A stretch of 64,000 nt of DNA, from positions 5,828,001-5,892,000 of the forward strand of contig NC_090133.1 of NCBI RefSeq assembly GCF_040581485.1, read 5' to 3'. Each line of letters opens with the position of its first letter. The first letter of the stretch is position 1. Below the pieces are notes generated by a model. The model did not search any database and was not told the DNA's origin. It worked only from the letters and a program-made list of their open reading frames with translations. Shown here piece by piece: positions 45,276-59,769 of this stretch. The position numbers and the translations under genes were made by a program. The stretch comes from Linepithema humile. Taxonomy: Eukaryota; Arthropoda; Insecta; Hymenoptera; Formicidae.

Positions 45276-47450
45276 CGTATACGAGTGCCTCTAGCTGGAT
45301 CTCGGTTAATGGTGCATGGCAGTTGCAGGGGCCAGTACGTCAGGTCGGTGCAACAGAGTGCGAGCATCCAGCTATCTTGATGAGATCTTGTTTTCCGTGG
45401 GATCCCCCGCGGTGAACCGCGATTCGTTCCCCGTGTTGCGCGTTCCCGTTCCATCGCCGGAAAATCACCGTTGACTGCGTATACCGCGACGTCGACGTGC
45501 AACAACGGCGGGACGACGACGGGCGACAGGAAACGATCACGGCACATGCGAATGCGATCAACAGCACGGCTGATCGGGACGAGGGGGGAAGGAGAAGGAA
45601 AGAGCGAGAAAGAGAGAGCGCGAAAGACTGAGCAATGCAGCTTTAATTACGCGCGCTACGACGCATCAGTCACTCGCGTTTTACGCGCTCGCGGCTTACC
45701 TTCATTAATAATACAATTAACACGCGCCGCGATCGCCGGGCCATTCCGTTTGAAAGTGAAAGTCCCCATCGCGTGTCTACTTTAAATCGTCGGCAAATTT
45801 AAGCGAGATTCGATCTCTCAATCTAACACGCGCGCGCGGGCGCAATTAGACGCTGATATTTCAAAACGAGACGTGGATTGCGATTTTTGTTGCGATTTTT
45901 TCCTAGCGCGGGAAACGCGATCGTCGCGGGAGTGCACTTAATTGCATCGTTGAAATGCTAATGCGTTCCTCACACTGCCCTTCAGATACGGAAACGAATT
46001 TAATTTGTAAGCTTTAAATGCGCAGAACTATCCAGTTTTATCGCATCTCGTTTATTTTCGTTAAACAGAATTATTACGATTTTCATGACTTTACGGGTTG
46101 TGTTTCGTTGAGAAACTCAATAAATATCTGAAAAAGCGCTTCTCAGGAATGCACTTAAGGGAAATATCCTAATCGATATCTCAAGGAAGACACGATTACG
46201 TTTGTGGTCCATTTGATTATACCTATGTTGTCCTTTTCGGGAAACATACAACCTGTTTCTCTTTTCTTAGCAGCGAGTTTCCTCGTCGTGGTCCTTTGCG
46301 GAGGATGTTACCGACGAGAATCTCCGTCACGTTGTATTCAACCCTAAAAACGGCGTCCGACACAAAAAAAGGGGAGACTTTACTGCGTCCTAATTGGGAT
46401 GACAGAGACGTCACTGGCGGCCGCGATCAAAGAGGGGCCGTAAACGTTGGTTACGGGTGTAAACTACGAATTTTAGTGTCACCGGGGGTTTCCTAGGTTC
46501 CATAAGATACGCTGTTTATGGGGTTGTGTAACCCGCCCTCGTAAAGTAAAGACACGCATTAATAAATGAAGCGATTACGCGACTGGCGTGACCTGTCCGC
46601 TTTGCGAAATCAATTTCACGTTTTTTCCGTACAGGCCACTCGATACAGCCGTCAATACGCGATAATAAAGCGGAAAAGCGCAACATTATTTACGCCGTTG
46701 TATCTCGAAGAAATTGATATTCGCGCGGCTGTCGTGATTTGCATTAATAAATAAACAGAGATTAAAGAAATATCTTTTAGTGAAGCAACAGCAATCGATT
46801 GCGCAAGTATTAGAATTTAAATAATAAATTATAATATAATTGCGACTCATTTATTCATTAAATCAGCTCATTAAATTGGGTGAATTAAATCGTTATCGGA
46901 GAAATGAAACTTAGAATCAGAAAATCATATCTAGCGTTAAACATACATGAAGAAGGATGCCGTTTCGAATTTGCTCAAGCGCGATTTCCCGCGTGAGAAC
47001 ACTGTGTGTATTCTGTATTCTTTCTGATTTTCCGCACCATAAGTTAATGGGGGAAAGGGTATCATTAGACGATATAATTATCAATGCACTGGCGCTATTA
47101 CTGCTGATATGCCCGTTATTTCGTTTTTACATCGCGCCGTATGCCGTCAATCCGTTGTACGAGTACCGGCGCGCACCGAGAATACTAATAAGATCGTTTA
47201 CATCACATTCAGCTTCGCATTGTTGCGGCGGAGTGTGTGATCAGCCGAGATTAAGCCCGATAATTAGATACAGCCGAGAGATCGGATCGCGAAGTAATTA
47301 TAATAACTGCGCCTCGGCCGTAATTAATCTTGATGAAAATCCTTATCATCGCTATCGCCGCCGCTGTCAGCACTGATTTTACAACTCACGTGTCTTTTAC
47401 AACGCGACACCGTTACTCGAATAATAATGCTTACGCGTTTGCTCGCATAA

Positions 47451-47717
47451 CAGACATTCTATTTTAAGTGTATTTTCTTTTATCATGAAAAACTTGATAA
47501 AAACGCATTGAATTTGGCATTGTGCGTAAATACATTGTCGAAAAATTTGCTGCACGACGTTAACGATTTAGTAAATTCTTTCGAGAGACATAATTTTGCT
47601 GCGAACGAGTTAGTCGATGAAAATCAGTTCTCCGAGAGCGCTATATATTCTCGGGGCGACGTTTTATACGATCGTAAAGATTTAGCATTGGCCCGACGTT
47701 GTCGCAGGCCTACGTGA
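47451..47717 (+). other. Unexplained open frame, 88 codons
   Basis: An open plus frame directly after an in-frame TAA and ending at TGA 47717, lacking a near-start ATG. The middle (NTLSKNLLHDVNDLVNSFERHN) is free of low complexity and looks helical. A weak acceptor-like AG lies at 47453. No family recognised, and chance remains likely. Confidence 0.15.
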
Positions 47718-50700
47718 ACGGACGAGTATTCGCTTTCTTGTAATTAGAAATTTATGCACTAGTTCGCGGGCGTGTTATTCAAATGTGACACCGCCACTTC
47801 GACCCGGTCCGGGTCGCAGGCTCGCATATCCCGGCTCGTAATAATATGCGATATTTATGCCCGCGACGATGTACGCCATTAATTATCGCCCTAACGGGGC
47901 ACCGAAGACACACGCCGACTGTGTATTATACATTAAATATCAACCTCTCCATCATCCGAATACTTTGCTTGCCGTGTCTCCGATTGTCTCGTATCCGGGC
48001 AATTATTTTTCTTGCCTGAGAAAAGAATAAGAATGTATTGTGGCTTTTCATCGCGACACGTTCTTAGTAAACAAAATAACTCGCGATATTTTTGAAACCA
48101 TATTTTTAATCAATTACAGATTTTTAACTGTATAAGTGAATTATTTAACTTAATTTATTTTTAATAAATTGAGAAAATATATGTTTCAGAGGTTTTTTTC
48201 AGAAAAAAGGAAATATAATTTAAACTCGAAAAATCTGATAGTGTGCAAAAACGCTTCTGATTTATTGTCTCACGTCGCGAATAGGGCATTTTTTGCGCGT
48301 CTTAATTTCGCAATTCTCAGTCGATATATAAAAACGAGCTCATAAAGCCAGCGAAGAAGCGTTTTGTTTACGATCAATCTCGCTTGTGTCGCGCGAAGGA
48401 CTCGTCACGAAGATACGGGCGGAGCAGCTGCCGGGATCATAAAATCCAATCAAGAGTCCCACGCGAGCTAGTGGCCGATCTTTCAAATTGTGTTTTTTAA
48501 TAAACGGGATTCGAGATAGCGAGATCGGGCGCCGGTGAGACAACGGGGGGTGTTCCGGCGCGGTATAAGAGGGAGCAAAAACACCGGTGCGAGCTAACCA
48601 CCCTCCTGTCTTTGTGCCTTTCTCTTTCGGCAACCCCCAGAGAGAGGACTAACTTCTTGACACCGGGATAGAGCGAGAACAGATAACGATCCCGGACTGA
48701 CGTATGCGTGCCGCGTGAGCGTTTGTTACGCGGCGCGATTAACAGCGCGAGCTTTCATTACGTCGGCGGCCTCGTAGATTTCATTAACGCGATTTACAAT
48801 CTCCGGATAATGCGCAGCATCGTGGTCGATCGAAGAAATGAAAGAAAAAAAACTCTTTCAGGGAAACTTCAAACGAGATGATTTTAACTTTCGCCTTTTT
48901 GAAAATATTCCTCAATTAAATCGATATCTTTCTTGTAAACGTGTTTAGTTGTTGCAGTAAATTTAATAAAAATCATAATTTCGGAATAATTTGCGTCGAA
49001 CAACAGAGTTGAAAAGAAATAATTTTTAACAGAAATTAAAGTAAAATTATTCAATATATCCTTTGTGTTTGCGAAAATATCTTTGCGTAAAAAAATTATT
49101 CTTTGCAATTTAAGAATCTAAACTTTCGCAAGTATACCATCCTGCGAAAGTTGCGTTTTCTCACCCAGCGCTGGAAAAGAGAACAATCCCCCTTTTCTCG
49201 GGACACACCTCATCGTGAAATCCAAACAAATGTTCGCAGCACCGCGCGTGTGGGCAGGGTGTTTCCCTTGCTCGCACGAGGTGCGCCAATAGGTACGATT
49301 CCGCGTCTAAATCAGCCTTTCTATCTCGCAGCGACGGCGATAATGGTCGAATGAGCGGCTGTCGATGCTTATGGAAAAGCGCTTCGGTTGCCGCTTCGAT
49401 AGGCGCGCGTATGCCCTTTTTTCCGCTCCTTTCGCGCATTGTCGATCCGCGGATAGGGAGACTCGTGTTGTCTTCGAGATCCGGTCGACCTTTCCCGCGT
49501 GTTCCCACGCGCGAAATCGCGCCCGAGAAGCGTGCGATTTGCGGCGGCCACGTCCCGCTGAAATGCATTGTCCATTCGCGATCGCGCGCGTAACTCGAAA
49601 ATCGCACGGGGCGGCGGCATTACATCGCCGGCGGCCGCCGATGCAGTCGCGGTATCGATGCCAGGTATCGAACGGACGGCGAAGGAGCCGGGAAGGTAAG
49701 CGCGTGCGCGCGCGCGAAGTAAGGAGATCGGTATCTTCACGCTGCGTGGCCGTGTTGCGAGAGATGGAACGTCGACGGCTTGACAAATTGTTCCCTGATT
49801 CGCGTTTTCGCTAGAATCAATCACTCCGCCGTTAGCGTGTCACCTTTGCACTCGACGGCGCGGCATAATTGCCGGATTCTCGGCCGTAATTGCGACCGCA
49901 CGCTGCATCATCATCGTGAACTTCGCGATGAGCCCTCGTAGCGCCTAATCTCCGGTTAAAAGTCGCACGCCAATCGATCCTCCGCGACGTTAATATTACT
50001 GCCATCGCAAATACGTGTTGTCAGTGTGAAATCCGCAGCATAATTCTCACGCGGCTGTGCAATAATATACTGTCGACAATATTCATGTTGATTGTAATTG
50101 TCATAGAAAAGATTTCTTTTCGTTGCGATCAATTCGAATAACGCAACATTTTGAAAAATAATCTCAAAATCCCAAACCAATTGTGATTTCATTCATGTGT
50201 GTGACGACAAATCTAACGTAAGCTTCAAGAAGCTTCCGCAAATATACAATATCTAAAGAAACTTTCTTCAAATAAAATATAGAACGAAAGAAATATTTTG
50301 TAACGCATAATGAGTATCGCCATGTGACTATCGCTATTTCATCATGACTTCTAATGTATCTACATACATTGTGGTACTCCATTCGAAGGAAAGTCAATTG
50401 TGTTCAATTTGAAATCATCATTTCCCGGTGATCTTCGATATCGATTCCTATTCCCCGCATCCGAGAGCCGACGAAATTAATTACGCTCTCGCAGTGCTGC
50501 ACCGCGTCTCGAACGGGAGAGGAGATACAGCTCCCATTTCTTGCTGACGCATCGCGAGGTGTGTGTATGTGTGCGTGTCGAGTGTATACCCGGCAGCATC
50601 GTCTCTCGCGCATACGCGTCTCCTCCGGTAAAGCGAGAAACGGGGGCCGGAGGGGAGGAGAGAAATCAGGACCAGCGGTCTAATAAAAAGATATAGGAAC

Positions 50701-53700
50701 GATAATGCAGTCTCCAGAAGGTCCTTTGGAGGCACAATGGGGTGTATCATGGCTGGGATGACACGGCCGTTTCTGTCAATGGCTACCCACAGGCGTCGCA
50801 TTGTACCTTAAGGTCTCTATATCCTCGTCCGTCTCCCTCTGTCCCTCGAGAACTCGCGAGCGAGTCGCGCGTCATCCTGCGAAATCTCCTCTCCGGCCAG
50901 CAAGAGTCGCCGAGGTGCTATCGAATATTCCTCTTCCGGCTGGCGATTGCAGCGATCTGCAATAAGTCGTCACTATTGTTAATTATATTCGTCGTCAATT
51001 TTTAAGCTCGTTCGAGAATTAAAATTTTTAAGTATTTTCATTGTCATATATTTACATTTTATTTATTTAACATTTTAGAAATCACGTTTGATTTAAAATA
51101 TATTATAATGAACAAAATAAAATTGTTTATGTAAAGTATAATTTTATTTAAAATATCTTATATTTTATTAAAAGCATCTTGATAATCCGCGCTTAGTACA
51201 AAGCGTTAAACAAAGAATCCAACATTTCAAAGTATACCGATGATAAAGAAGAATCACTGATCCGAGCATTTCTCTACCTTCGCATCAGCAATATGCGACG
51301 ATGACACGGAGACAAAAAGAGAGGTGGATCGTGCTACGCGAAAGTGATTCGATCTTGCCTAGGACTCCCTAGGGATCGTCAGAGTATTCGGTGACAGCCG
51401 AACAAAGGGCTGTCATGGGCCTTTTGCGGGCGCTACAGTGTTTTCCATAATTCATAACAACGGGCCCCGATTGCTTGGGGCATGTAGGGGGTCTTTCACG
51501 TAGACTCTTGATCGCGCACGCCATTTTCCCTCGCATATAAGCGATCTTCCGCAAGAATACAATATTCCGCTAATTCCTTTGTCCACACCGCTGGCACGTT
51601 ACTCGCGCGAGAGATTCTCAAAGGAGACATCGAAACGAAAGTTCGCCTTCGGAGATTACCTTCGGATTTTAAAATGTGCTTTACACAATTGGTTTTGCTG
51701 TCGAATTTGGAAAACCGATTGACCAGAATGAAAAGTAAAGAGATGATCGTAGGATTCTACGCGGCTTTGTTATCGTGTAAACGAAATGAGCTGTGAAATT
51801 AGAATAAATATCTCATTAGCCAGATTAAATGTCTTATAAAATAATTCATTTTTATGTTAAGATTATGAGCTTTATGATATAATAATTAGCTGTTAAATTT
51901 TAACCAACCGACTGGAATAAAATTCAGCGATTAAACTCTATAAATCGCTCGAGCGGCTCGTAATCTCTGTTTGGTTTCACATATGAAAACAATGCACTTT
52001 TCTCTCTCTTTCTGAATCGAGATCTAATAAAAAGACCGAGATGCACCGCGGGACGGAAATGAAAGTTACTGCGGGAAAGATCCGCGGCTCGAGCGACTGT
52101 TTTTCCCATGAACGGACCCGATCCACACGAGAGCAAATTGAAACGATAAGGCGGTTATAGCGCGTCGGCACGCGATCGCGCAGGCGTGCCGAATTGATAC
52201 GAGCGAATAATAACTTTATCTCAACGCGCCGCTCGCGTTCGATGCCGTGCCCGCCTTTGAATGGACCGATCAATTCGCCTAACGTCTTTTTAACCCAATT
52301 AATTAGCGGGATCAGGGGGCGGATGGTGGGTGGAGGTGAGGGGAGGGTGGCCGCCGGCTAATGCGAAATACTTGTAGTTGACCGGCAGTGACGTCATCGG
52401 CACGTCATCCGCGCTCTCGTCCTTCCCCGGCGCGATCACACGCCGCTCCTCTCACTTCCGCCGCTATAATAGATATTAATTGCCGCACGCGCGCGCGGCG
52501 ATACGCCGCTCCGATCGATCGCGGCTCTTATCGTTTTTGTGCCGTAGGGTCTGACGACTGACAGGAGAACGCGAGTCTCGTTACAGTCGCGATAAGTCTC
52601 GATGAGATATTCACTTTACCTCGCCGTCGAGAATTTCTGAATGACGGCTGCAAAATTGCATTTATTTATCTCAACGCTTGAACACAAATATAGTTTAAAG
52701 TACGCAGAACAATCATCTTTACTCATTGTCGGACAAGTATAAGTCCAATGTTCTTTTAAAATGTCGCTATCAAACTAAAAAAGTGCAAAGCAAATTATTT
52801 TTTAAATTGGGATTTGTATTTTACTTTTTACGATGCTAATTGCATTTTTAATATTTTCAAAAGGCTTACACACTCTCTGCTTAGATCTGACAAATAATAA
52901 CGACGAACTGCGAACCCGGGATCAACAAAACCGATTGTACCTGCAACTCGATTCATTCTTTCTGCGATACGAGGGATTAACTTCTGTTTTTGCTAGATTA
53001 CACGGGAACATCGGTTTAGTGTTCGCCCGGTTAATCCCACGATCGGGTCATATCTTCCCGAAATTCGGAAAAATCGACGACGGGGACACACCGGTTTCCA
53101 GACAATTTCACGCGGTCGGAGACTCGCGCAGCTCTGACGGAGAGTTAAACCTGTTATTATCGTAGCTCGTCCCCCGTAGTGAAAATGTCAAACGGCCATC
53201 TCGCATGGTTGATTCCTCGTTCTTGGTCGAGGGTGAGCAGGAGGGCCCGATGGCGGTCACATCAAAGCTTGTGTAGGCCCCGTTGGTCCTTCTCGCGAAG
53301 CAGGACTCGCACGACAGGACACTGTCGCGTCTGTCCGACAATCTCGTCCTGCCCATTTCTTTTTTATCTCGTCGTATATCTACTCGGTCTCCACGTGTCG
53401 TGCGGTGTAGCTTAACCTGCGCGTCGTCCAAATGGGACTCGGGCCCCGAGTCAAATCTCCCGCACTGTTGATTGGTTCGCTTTTCGGAAAGTAAGCGTGT
53501 CCGTGATACACGTCTCCGTGGTTTTTAATCCGTCGTATCTCACGGTATCCTCGGAGGATGCGAAGCAGGAAGAAGTGGACGGCGAACCCGCGGTGCAAAA
53601 AGACCGACTGACCGAACGCGAGGAGCAAAACAAAAGGGAAAGGAAGAATGAGATGAAAGCGGAAGCCCGGAAGAGCAAAAACCGTCGATATGTGATGAAT

Positions 53701-54477
53701 CGATGAATTGCACACGCGTTTGCGAACGGCACTTGTTGAACCGCAACGCGCCGTAATCCGATGAATTATCAATATTAGCGATGGCGATGGTTAGAAAAAT
53801 TTCCCAGCGCGTACTACATAATCTATTTTTAACTAAAAAAAATGGTTAATTATTATATTACTAGCCTAGAAATTAATTTAGAAGAAATTACTTATCTCTA
53901 TCATATAATGTTTAGATTGTATTTTTGTTCACATAATATTTACTTAGATTAAATCAAAGTTAATGAAATTTTATTATAATGAATCATGTCGAGACAAATA
54001 CAAAATAATGGAAATGATTTAAAAAAAAGCATACGGATAAATAATGAAAGATTGAAGTTATAAATGTCGAATCGATAAATATCGTATAAGACGTGCCAGA
54101 TACATCAATCGATTTCCAATTTGTTCGTCACGGTTTCAAAGGGCGTCCGCAACGCACGAAACGCAAGTTTCCATTCGCGACTACAAAAAGATGCCATTTG
54201 CAGACTCGCTGAAAGAACGCGATCCGACGCGATAAAAAAGTAGAGACGACTTCTTCCAAAGGGAAGACGATTTCGGCCGGCGGACGGCGGCCGTAGAACG
54301 GAGAGAACGAAAAAGCCATCGACCGGCGGCAAAATCGATAGCAGCCACGGCACAAACATCAATCGTTGACTCATCCCATTTGGATCACAAAAGTACGTCG
54401 AATTGGGTCGCCCTGGGTCGCTCGTAGGACCCCGAGCGTAAGGCCTCTCATCTCATCGGAGCGAACAATTATTTTGC

Positions 54478-54531
54478 GGGTCCCTCTCTTTCTCCCCCTC
54501 CCCCTCCCCCTGTCTCTCTCTCTCTTTCTCG
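54478..54531. repeat. Polypyrimidine tract (CCCCCT and CT)
   Basis: About 54 bp of C and T, with CCCCCT units followed by a (TC)n run. It explains the Pro/Leu/Ser-rich frame over it. Confidence 0.9.
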
Positions 54532-57414
54532 CTTATCTCCTATTCGCTCCTCCACAGTTCGAGACAGAATATATATCCCGCAGCGCGACGTCCACCGACG
54601 CGCGGCAAGACAAATGGCCTCGTGACGGCGGCTACATTACGTTTCAAAACTGGCCTAATCGTCGGCTTTCCGGCGATGAGAAAGAGGGGCCCGATATATA
54701 GAGCCGCGGGGCCATATACCTGCATCGGCAGGCGCGGCGCAGCGCGATGCATTGTCTTTCCCGCGCTGCCGCAACCTCCTCTTTTTAAAGATTCATCGTC
54801 GGCACGCTTTCCAAACCGCAGAGCAATTTTCGAGCGTGGATTTTCTCATTTGTAAATGAGCGTCGCTTCTTTTGCGATAGAGAAAGGAAGGGGGAAATGT
54901 GATGATACGGCTGTCGATAAATTCAGCAGGAACGAAATCGATCCATCATAATCACGATCAGTTAATAAAAAATATACTTATTTATTCGGGAAATTTATAA
55001 CTTTACCGTTTAATATTGCGAGTGTTTTAAAATCAATTTTTCGACCGCTTATATTTATACCATCGACTAATATCGCCGCTTCGATATAACGTCTTTAATG
55101 AATTGTCTTCTTCGATTTATAGTTTACGAGAGGACGGCGAGAACAATGGCGCTCCGACAAAGTACCGATTTGTTTCTCCTCTTGAGACGATGCCCCATGT
55201 TTAATCCAGCTGTAAAATTAATGATCAGCTCGTGTCGAAGCTGCGACTGCCTTGCGCAACGGGTCAGCCGCGATTCGCGAAAAGATAATCGTACACCTGA
55301 CGTCGAGCCGCGCCAAGCACGGTGAACCAAAGCTTGCCACTTTAACTATAGAGATATGGAATGTTAATTATTATAATATTGTGTGTGCAACATAGAGAGA
55401 AAATATTGCGGGAAATAATGTTGTGCGTAATCGTATGCGATGGCCTTTCATTAACCAAGATATCAATTAGCTAAACGCATTATTTTCTGAGTCCGGGATG
55501 GCTAACCGTTCATATTTCTATATTCAAAAGTCCGAAAGATCGAAATTTGTTCTGCACACACACTCACGCGCTCTCGCGTTACATGTCCATTAAAGAATTA
55601 ACCCCTGTGTAGCGCAGCGTGCCGACGCGCAAAAATAACCCCGGATTTCGCGAACAAGCGCCCGCTCCGTTCCTCCCTCCCCGAAACGAAAGCCGGCAGC
55701 AGCGGCTTTTCCTGCCGCTTTTTTTCGACGAATTTTCCGCGAACTACCCGAACGATCGTCCTCGGGAGTAGCCGGAAATCGCCCTGTTATCCATCGAACG
55801 TTGTGTAAAAACACGAAGGCGCGAAAAACCGATTGTAATCGCGCTGGGTCTACAGGGACCCGCGGATTCGTTGCACCAACAATATGCGTTTGAAAAAAAA
55901 GCAGCGGCGTGAAAATCCTATGGGTATAGGAATGTTTGATCGAATTATCAATGTTACAGACGGGATACAAAAAGAGGGACAATGGATCCGTTAAGTTGAA
56001 CTATACAAAAGTGACCCACATAGCGAAATGCTTTTTCAGCCATTTAGATGTTTCTTCCTTCTTTATTCTTCGATTTTTGTATATTTTTGTTGCCGAGCGC
56101 TCACGAAACATAATCTTTTCGAGGCGCGAGTTCATAAGTTTTCAGATTAAACATTCTGACCATTGAAATAAAATTCAATTTTTACTTCGGAGAATGAATA
56201 AAATCACGTATGTAGGATTAATGTTTCTTTTTCTGTTTTAAAAGCATATTTTATTTCCAAATAACAGCCTAACTGCTATATAATCATCAATCTAATTTGC
56301 CGCTTGATCAACACCATGTACCATATGTATGTACTCTATATATCAAACTGGCGCTCGGACAAATCGATACCTTCGAGCAGCGATCTCACAGGATCGGACG
56401 ATCAGGTCTGTGAAACGTTTGCACGGCTCTTGTTCGCAGGGCGTGACGCGTTTTCACCAAGAGCCGGGCTCGCATTGTCCGCGCCATTCAACGCCTGAGG
56501 GAGAATAGCCCGCGAAAGGGAAACACGTAGGGAAGATTTGCGTGAGGTACCGCTGGCGTAACTAAAAGAAATGGAAATCTGTCACAGGCTCAACTACAAC
56601 GTTTAAAGAAAAAGAACGAACCGTGTAAATCGGCGCCAGCGACTCCTCCAGCGTTGTCTCACAAAGCTGAAGAGGCGCTAACGAAAACCCTCCCCGAAAT
56701 CGTTGGGCAAATATTTCACGAGCGCAAGTCGACGTTCGTGTATCGGACGCATCAATCAGTGACATTTTTAGAATGAGAAAAATCCTGTTGAATGACATTG
56801 AAAAATCGCTTTTCCGTTAAAGAATGGTATTGTGTTGACAGGTAAAATTTATTTTTTATATTCAGAAGATTTTAATATTAGATATTAGAGGAAATTATTA
56901 AATTATTTAATAAAATTTTAATATATAGAAGAGACAAGAGTGACCAATCTTTTAAATTTTTTAATATATATATATAAAAAATAAAAATAAATAATAATTA
57001 TTTAATAATGATAATATGCATCTACATCATCAAAATATTCCAACTCGTCCACGCTGAATAGCGGAGCTAATAAAAAGGCGATTACGCGCGAAAAAAAAAA
57101 CTAACGACGCGATCAGACCCAAAAAAAGTTCGTCGAGTGCCCCATGCGGAGAACACGACCGCCCTACGTTCGATAATAAATGATAGTTTTGATAATTAGC
57201 GGCTTCTTTTTTTCATTTCCAAGCGACCGCCTCGCAACACATTCCGGATAGTGTCAAGAAGCAGCAGGTGCACGGCGGAGGGTCTAAAAACGCACGATAA
57301 GCCTGAAGCGTAAATTCTTCCGAATTGCGATCGAACGCGATAAGGATTTGATTTTTTATTTTTGTAGAGTGATTCAAAGTAAGCAATTATTACTCTTAAT
57401 AATTTCTTATTTAC

Positions 57415-57513
57415 CGCTTCACTCTCATCTTCGGTGAAGAACACATCGCTCATGGGCACATTCATGTTAGCGCAGGCGATACATTTGCATAACGAAATGT
57501 GTACCTTTGTGTT
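57415..57513 (-). CDS. Candidate internal exon, 99 bp, unknown product
   Basis: On the minus strand a textbook acceptor (CTAAT branch-like element about 30 nt upstream, TTTTTTCC tract, TTGCAG) ends at 57514. A donor-like GCG|GTAAAT begins at 57414. Between them are exactly 33 codons, open in only one frame. The translation is not low complexity and has three closely spaced cysteines (CKCIAC) followed by an acidic stretch (FFTEDESE). The open frame extends beyond both edges (57648-57196), so the boundaries rest on splice signals alone. I do not recognise the peptide. No partner exon is identifiable in the window, so it would have to belong to a gene with long introns, or it is spurious. Confidence 0.25.
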
Positions 57514-57519
57514 CTGCAA

Positions 57520-58134
57520 TTGGAAAAAAGCAAACTTACAAATTAGGGGAGGTGTAAGAGCATCATTGGCGAGATTGGCAGGAATCACGCAACGCAGGTT
57601 TGCACGGCTCAAATGCACCGCAGGAGATAACGTCCTTTTTACGGACACCTGGTAGATCCTAATCTACCTCAGGACAACGGTCACTCTTGCCGTGCCCGGT
57701 GTCGTTCGTGCGAACGATTGCGCAGAACAACAGTGGCCGCTTATTCGTCGCGGCGGTCCTACGTGGGGGGTTTCTTTAGCGCGCTGGTAGTGGTTAAGCC
57801 TTCCGTAAAACGGCGATCGGGTGGCACGATCGATCTCCACGAGGGATCGTGTCAGGGCTGACTATGAGCCAACTTTTACGTAATAACCGACGTCTTGTTC
57901 CAGCGAAGCGTTGCGAAATAGCGTCCGCACGGCAGAAGACATAAAGTCTCACGCGAGGACGAAAAGGCAATTTGAGTCCACCGATGCGTAAGCGAAACTC
58001 GATATTCAATTACGTCCTCAGTAGGTCAGTCGTCGAATCGCGAACGATCCTAAACATCGCAAATGTTAAAAAAAAAACCCAGTCGAACGGACACTTTTTT
58101 CAACTTTAAGGCGATTAAAAGATTGGAAGATTTT

Positions 58135-58187
<53 letters not shown>

Positions 58188-59300
58188 TTAATTCTAATTC
58201 AAAATTAGAAGATAAAAAGATTATGCATAAAAAAACGTTCAAATGTTAACATTTACTTTCTACTCTTTTTCTTAGTGCACGGAATTTGCAGATACTTGAA
58301 AAGATAGACGACAATAGAGGAGAGATAAGGTGAAGGAGAGTTTCGCGTCGCTGAAGGAAGTCCGCAGTGCGCGAACATTACGCAAGCCCCGTCCGTATAA
58401 TTTACCTAACAACGTAATAAGTGATTTCTTGCTTACTTTGTGCGGACGGTATAATCGCGGCCGCCCGCCGCCAAGGGACGACGTCGGATTGAAAGTGTCA
58501 TTATAAACACGGCCATAAATCACACAATAGCGTTGGCGTAGGCTTGAGCGCCTATCTCCTGATTGAATGCGACTTCGCTTTTAGTCGCAAATCGTGTATC
58601 CTATTTCGCGTATTTCATCCTTTAAGTACTTATCCACACTTATCCTTTAATCCTTAAATTCTGGGCTTCTGAAAGATGATTGCATATGTATTAAAGATCA
58701 AAGAATGTCATACAAAATCACATCATCAATGACGTGTATTTCACGTAGAAGTTTGTCTAGCTAATTGCGACCATAAAAAATTACTTCTAATCATTTCACG
58801 CATGAAAAACAATTGTCATTATGCTTTTTGATATTTGTCGATTACACTTTGCGATAAACGACGTCTCCAGTCTAATTGCGTAGTATTTGTGTGCGTTCTG
58901 ACGAAACGATTTTCACAAGCGTATCCATCAGGCGTGCAATATTAGTTTTACTTGCTGTATAACACATATAGATGTAACGAATTCATCGGAAAACAACAGC
59001 GTCATTTTCTATAAGTCAAGGCAATTCTCGATAAACAAATTTCTATCCAATATCGAGAAAAAATTCAATTTTTTCGTTTTTACATTTATATTATAGAAAT
59101 GTGTTAAAAATGCAAGTCAATCCTTTTACGAACTTCTTAAAATTAATACTAAAATTTTTTTGTAAAATAAATACTTGTATTAAAAATTTCCAATTGTCTG
59201 CAAGAAAATATATTAAAAATGTAATTTCTCTCGAATACTTTAAGTTAGACGGAGTGAATGAGTGGAATGACAACAGGAACGGTGGAACCATTCTCACGAG
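57520..59300. other. Non-coding stretch with a CA microsatellite
   Basis: A GC-rich part (57640-58050) is followed by an AT-rich stretch with the CA array, a short GC island (58320-58560), then about 700 bp of AT-rich DNA (58580-59250). The frames at 59091-59307 overlap on both strands in AT-rich sequence and are not credible genes. Confidence 0.6.
58136..58184. repeat. (CA)24 microsatellite
   Basis: A perfect CA/AC run of about 49 bp with no interruptions. A length-polymorphic marker by its nature. Confidence 0.98.
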
Positions 59301-59509
59301 TGTTTAATCTTTAGACATCGCCTCGAAAATTATCCGATATTCGCGACGATAGGGACTCACGATGGATCGGCATTGCGGATGCTGGCGACGCCGTTTGTAT
59401 AGCACTGTAAACAAGCGTTCGGCGAGGTTACAGGGCGCGAGTAAATGGTATGTAAACCGTGTGCCGACTTTACCCTTGGCCTCAACCCTGGCCAAGTATC
59501 CCTCTCCCT

Positions 59510-59512
<3 letters not shown>

Positions 59513-59557
<45 letters not shown>
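59513..59557. repeat. (CT)n microsatellite, about 22 units
   Basis: A perfect TC run preceded by a CCCTCTCCCTCC stretch. It makes the poly Ser-Leu plus frame and the Arg-Glu minus frame over it. Confidence 0.98.
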
Positions 59558-59559
<2 letters not shown>

Positions 59560-59692
59560 CTCTCCTCGCACTCCGCAAACTCCATTAAAACATTATCCAC
59601 GTGCCGATGCGCTTGGAAAATCAGACACGACTATCCAGCTTCCGCGGAGTATTGATATTACGTCCTACCACGGCAGAGCGTCCTCGTGCGGT

Positions 59693-59769
59693 TATATACA
59701 TATATATATATGCATTTATGTATATATATATATATATATATGTATATTTATATATATATACGCACACAC
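59693..59769. repeat. (TA)n compound microsatellite
   Basis: Alternating TA with TGCA, TGTA and TTTA interruptions, ending in a CACACA stretch. It is the source of the IYIYIYVYI translations. Confidence 0.96.

Larger units (their letters stand above)
44290..57190. other. Non-coding stretch, no gene recognised
   Basis: The same GC-island/AT-linker pattern continues. Islands include 44870-45790, 46290-46500, 48360-48800, 49170-49950, 50430-50960, 51950-52590, 53020-53760, 54120-54870 and 55560-55870. Linkers include 47990-48330, 48840-49130, 50970-51240, 53770-54110 and 55930-56330. A CT tract lies at 45213-45275. Frames of up to 159 residues are arginine/serine-rich and mutually antisense; none shows a domain. 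Confidence 0.5.

Noticed and set aside
57196..57648. The full 150-residue minus frame as one protein
   Set aside because: It starts at GTG with no ATG context and reads through a strong splice-acceptor tract; only the 99-bp segment between splice signals was kept as a candidate.
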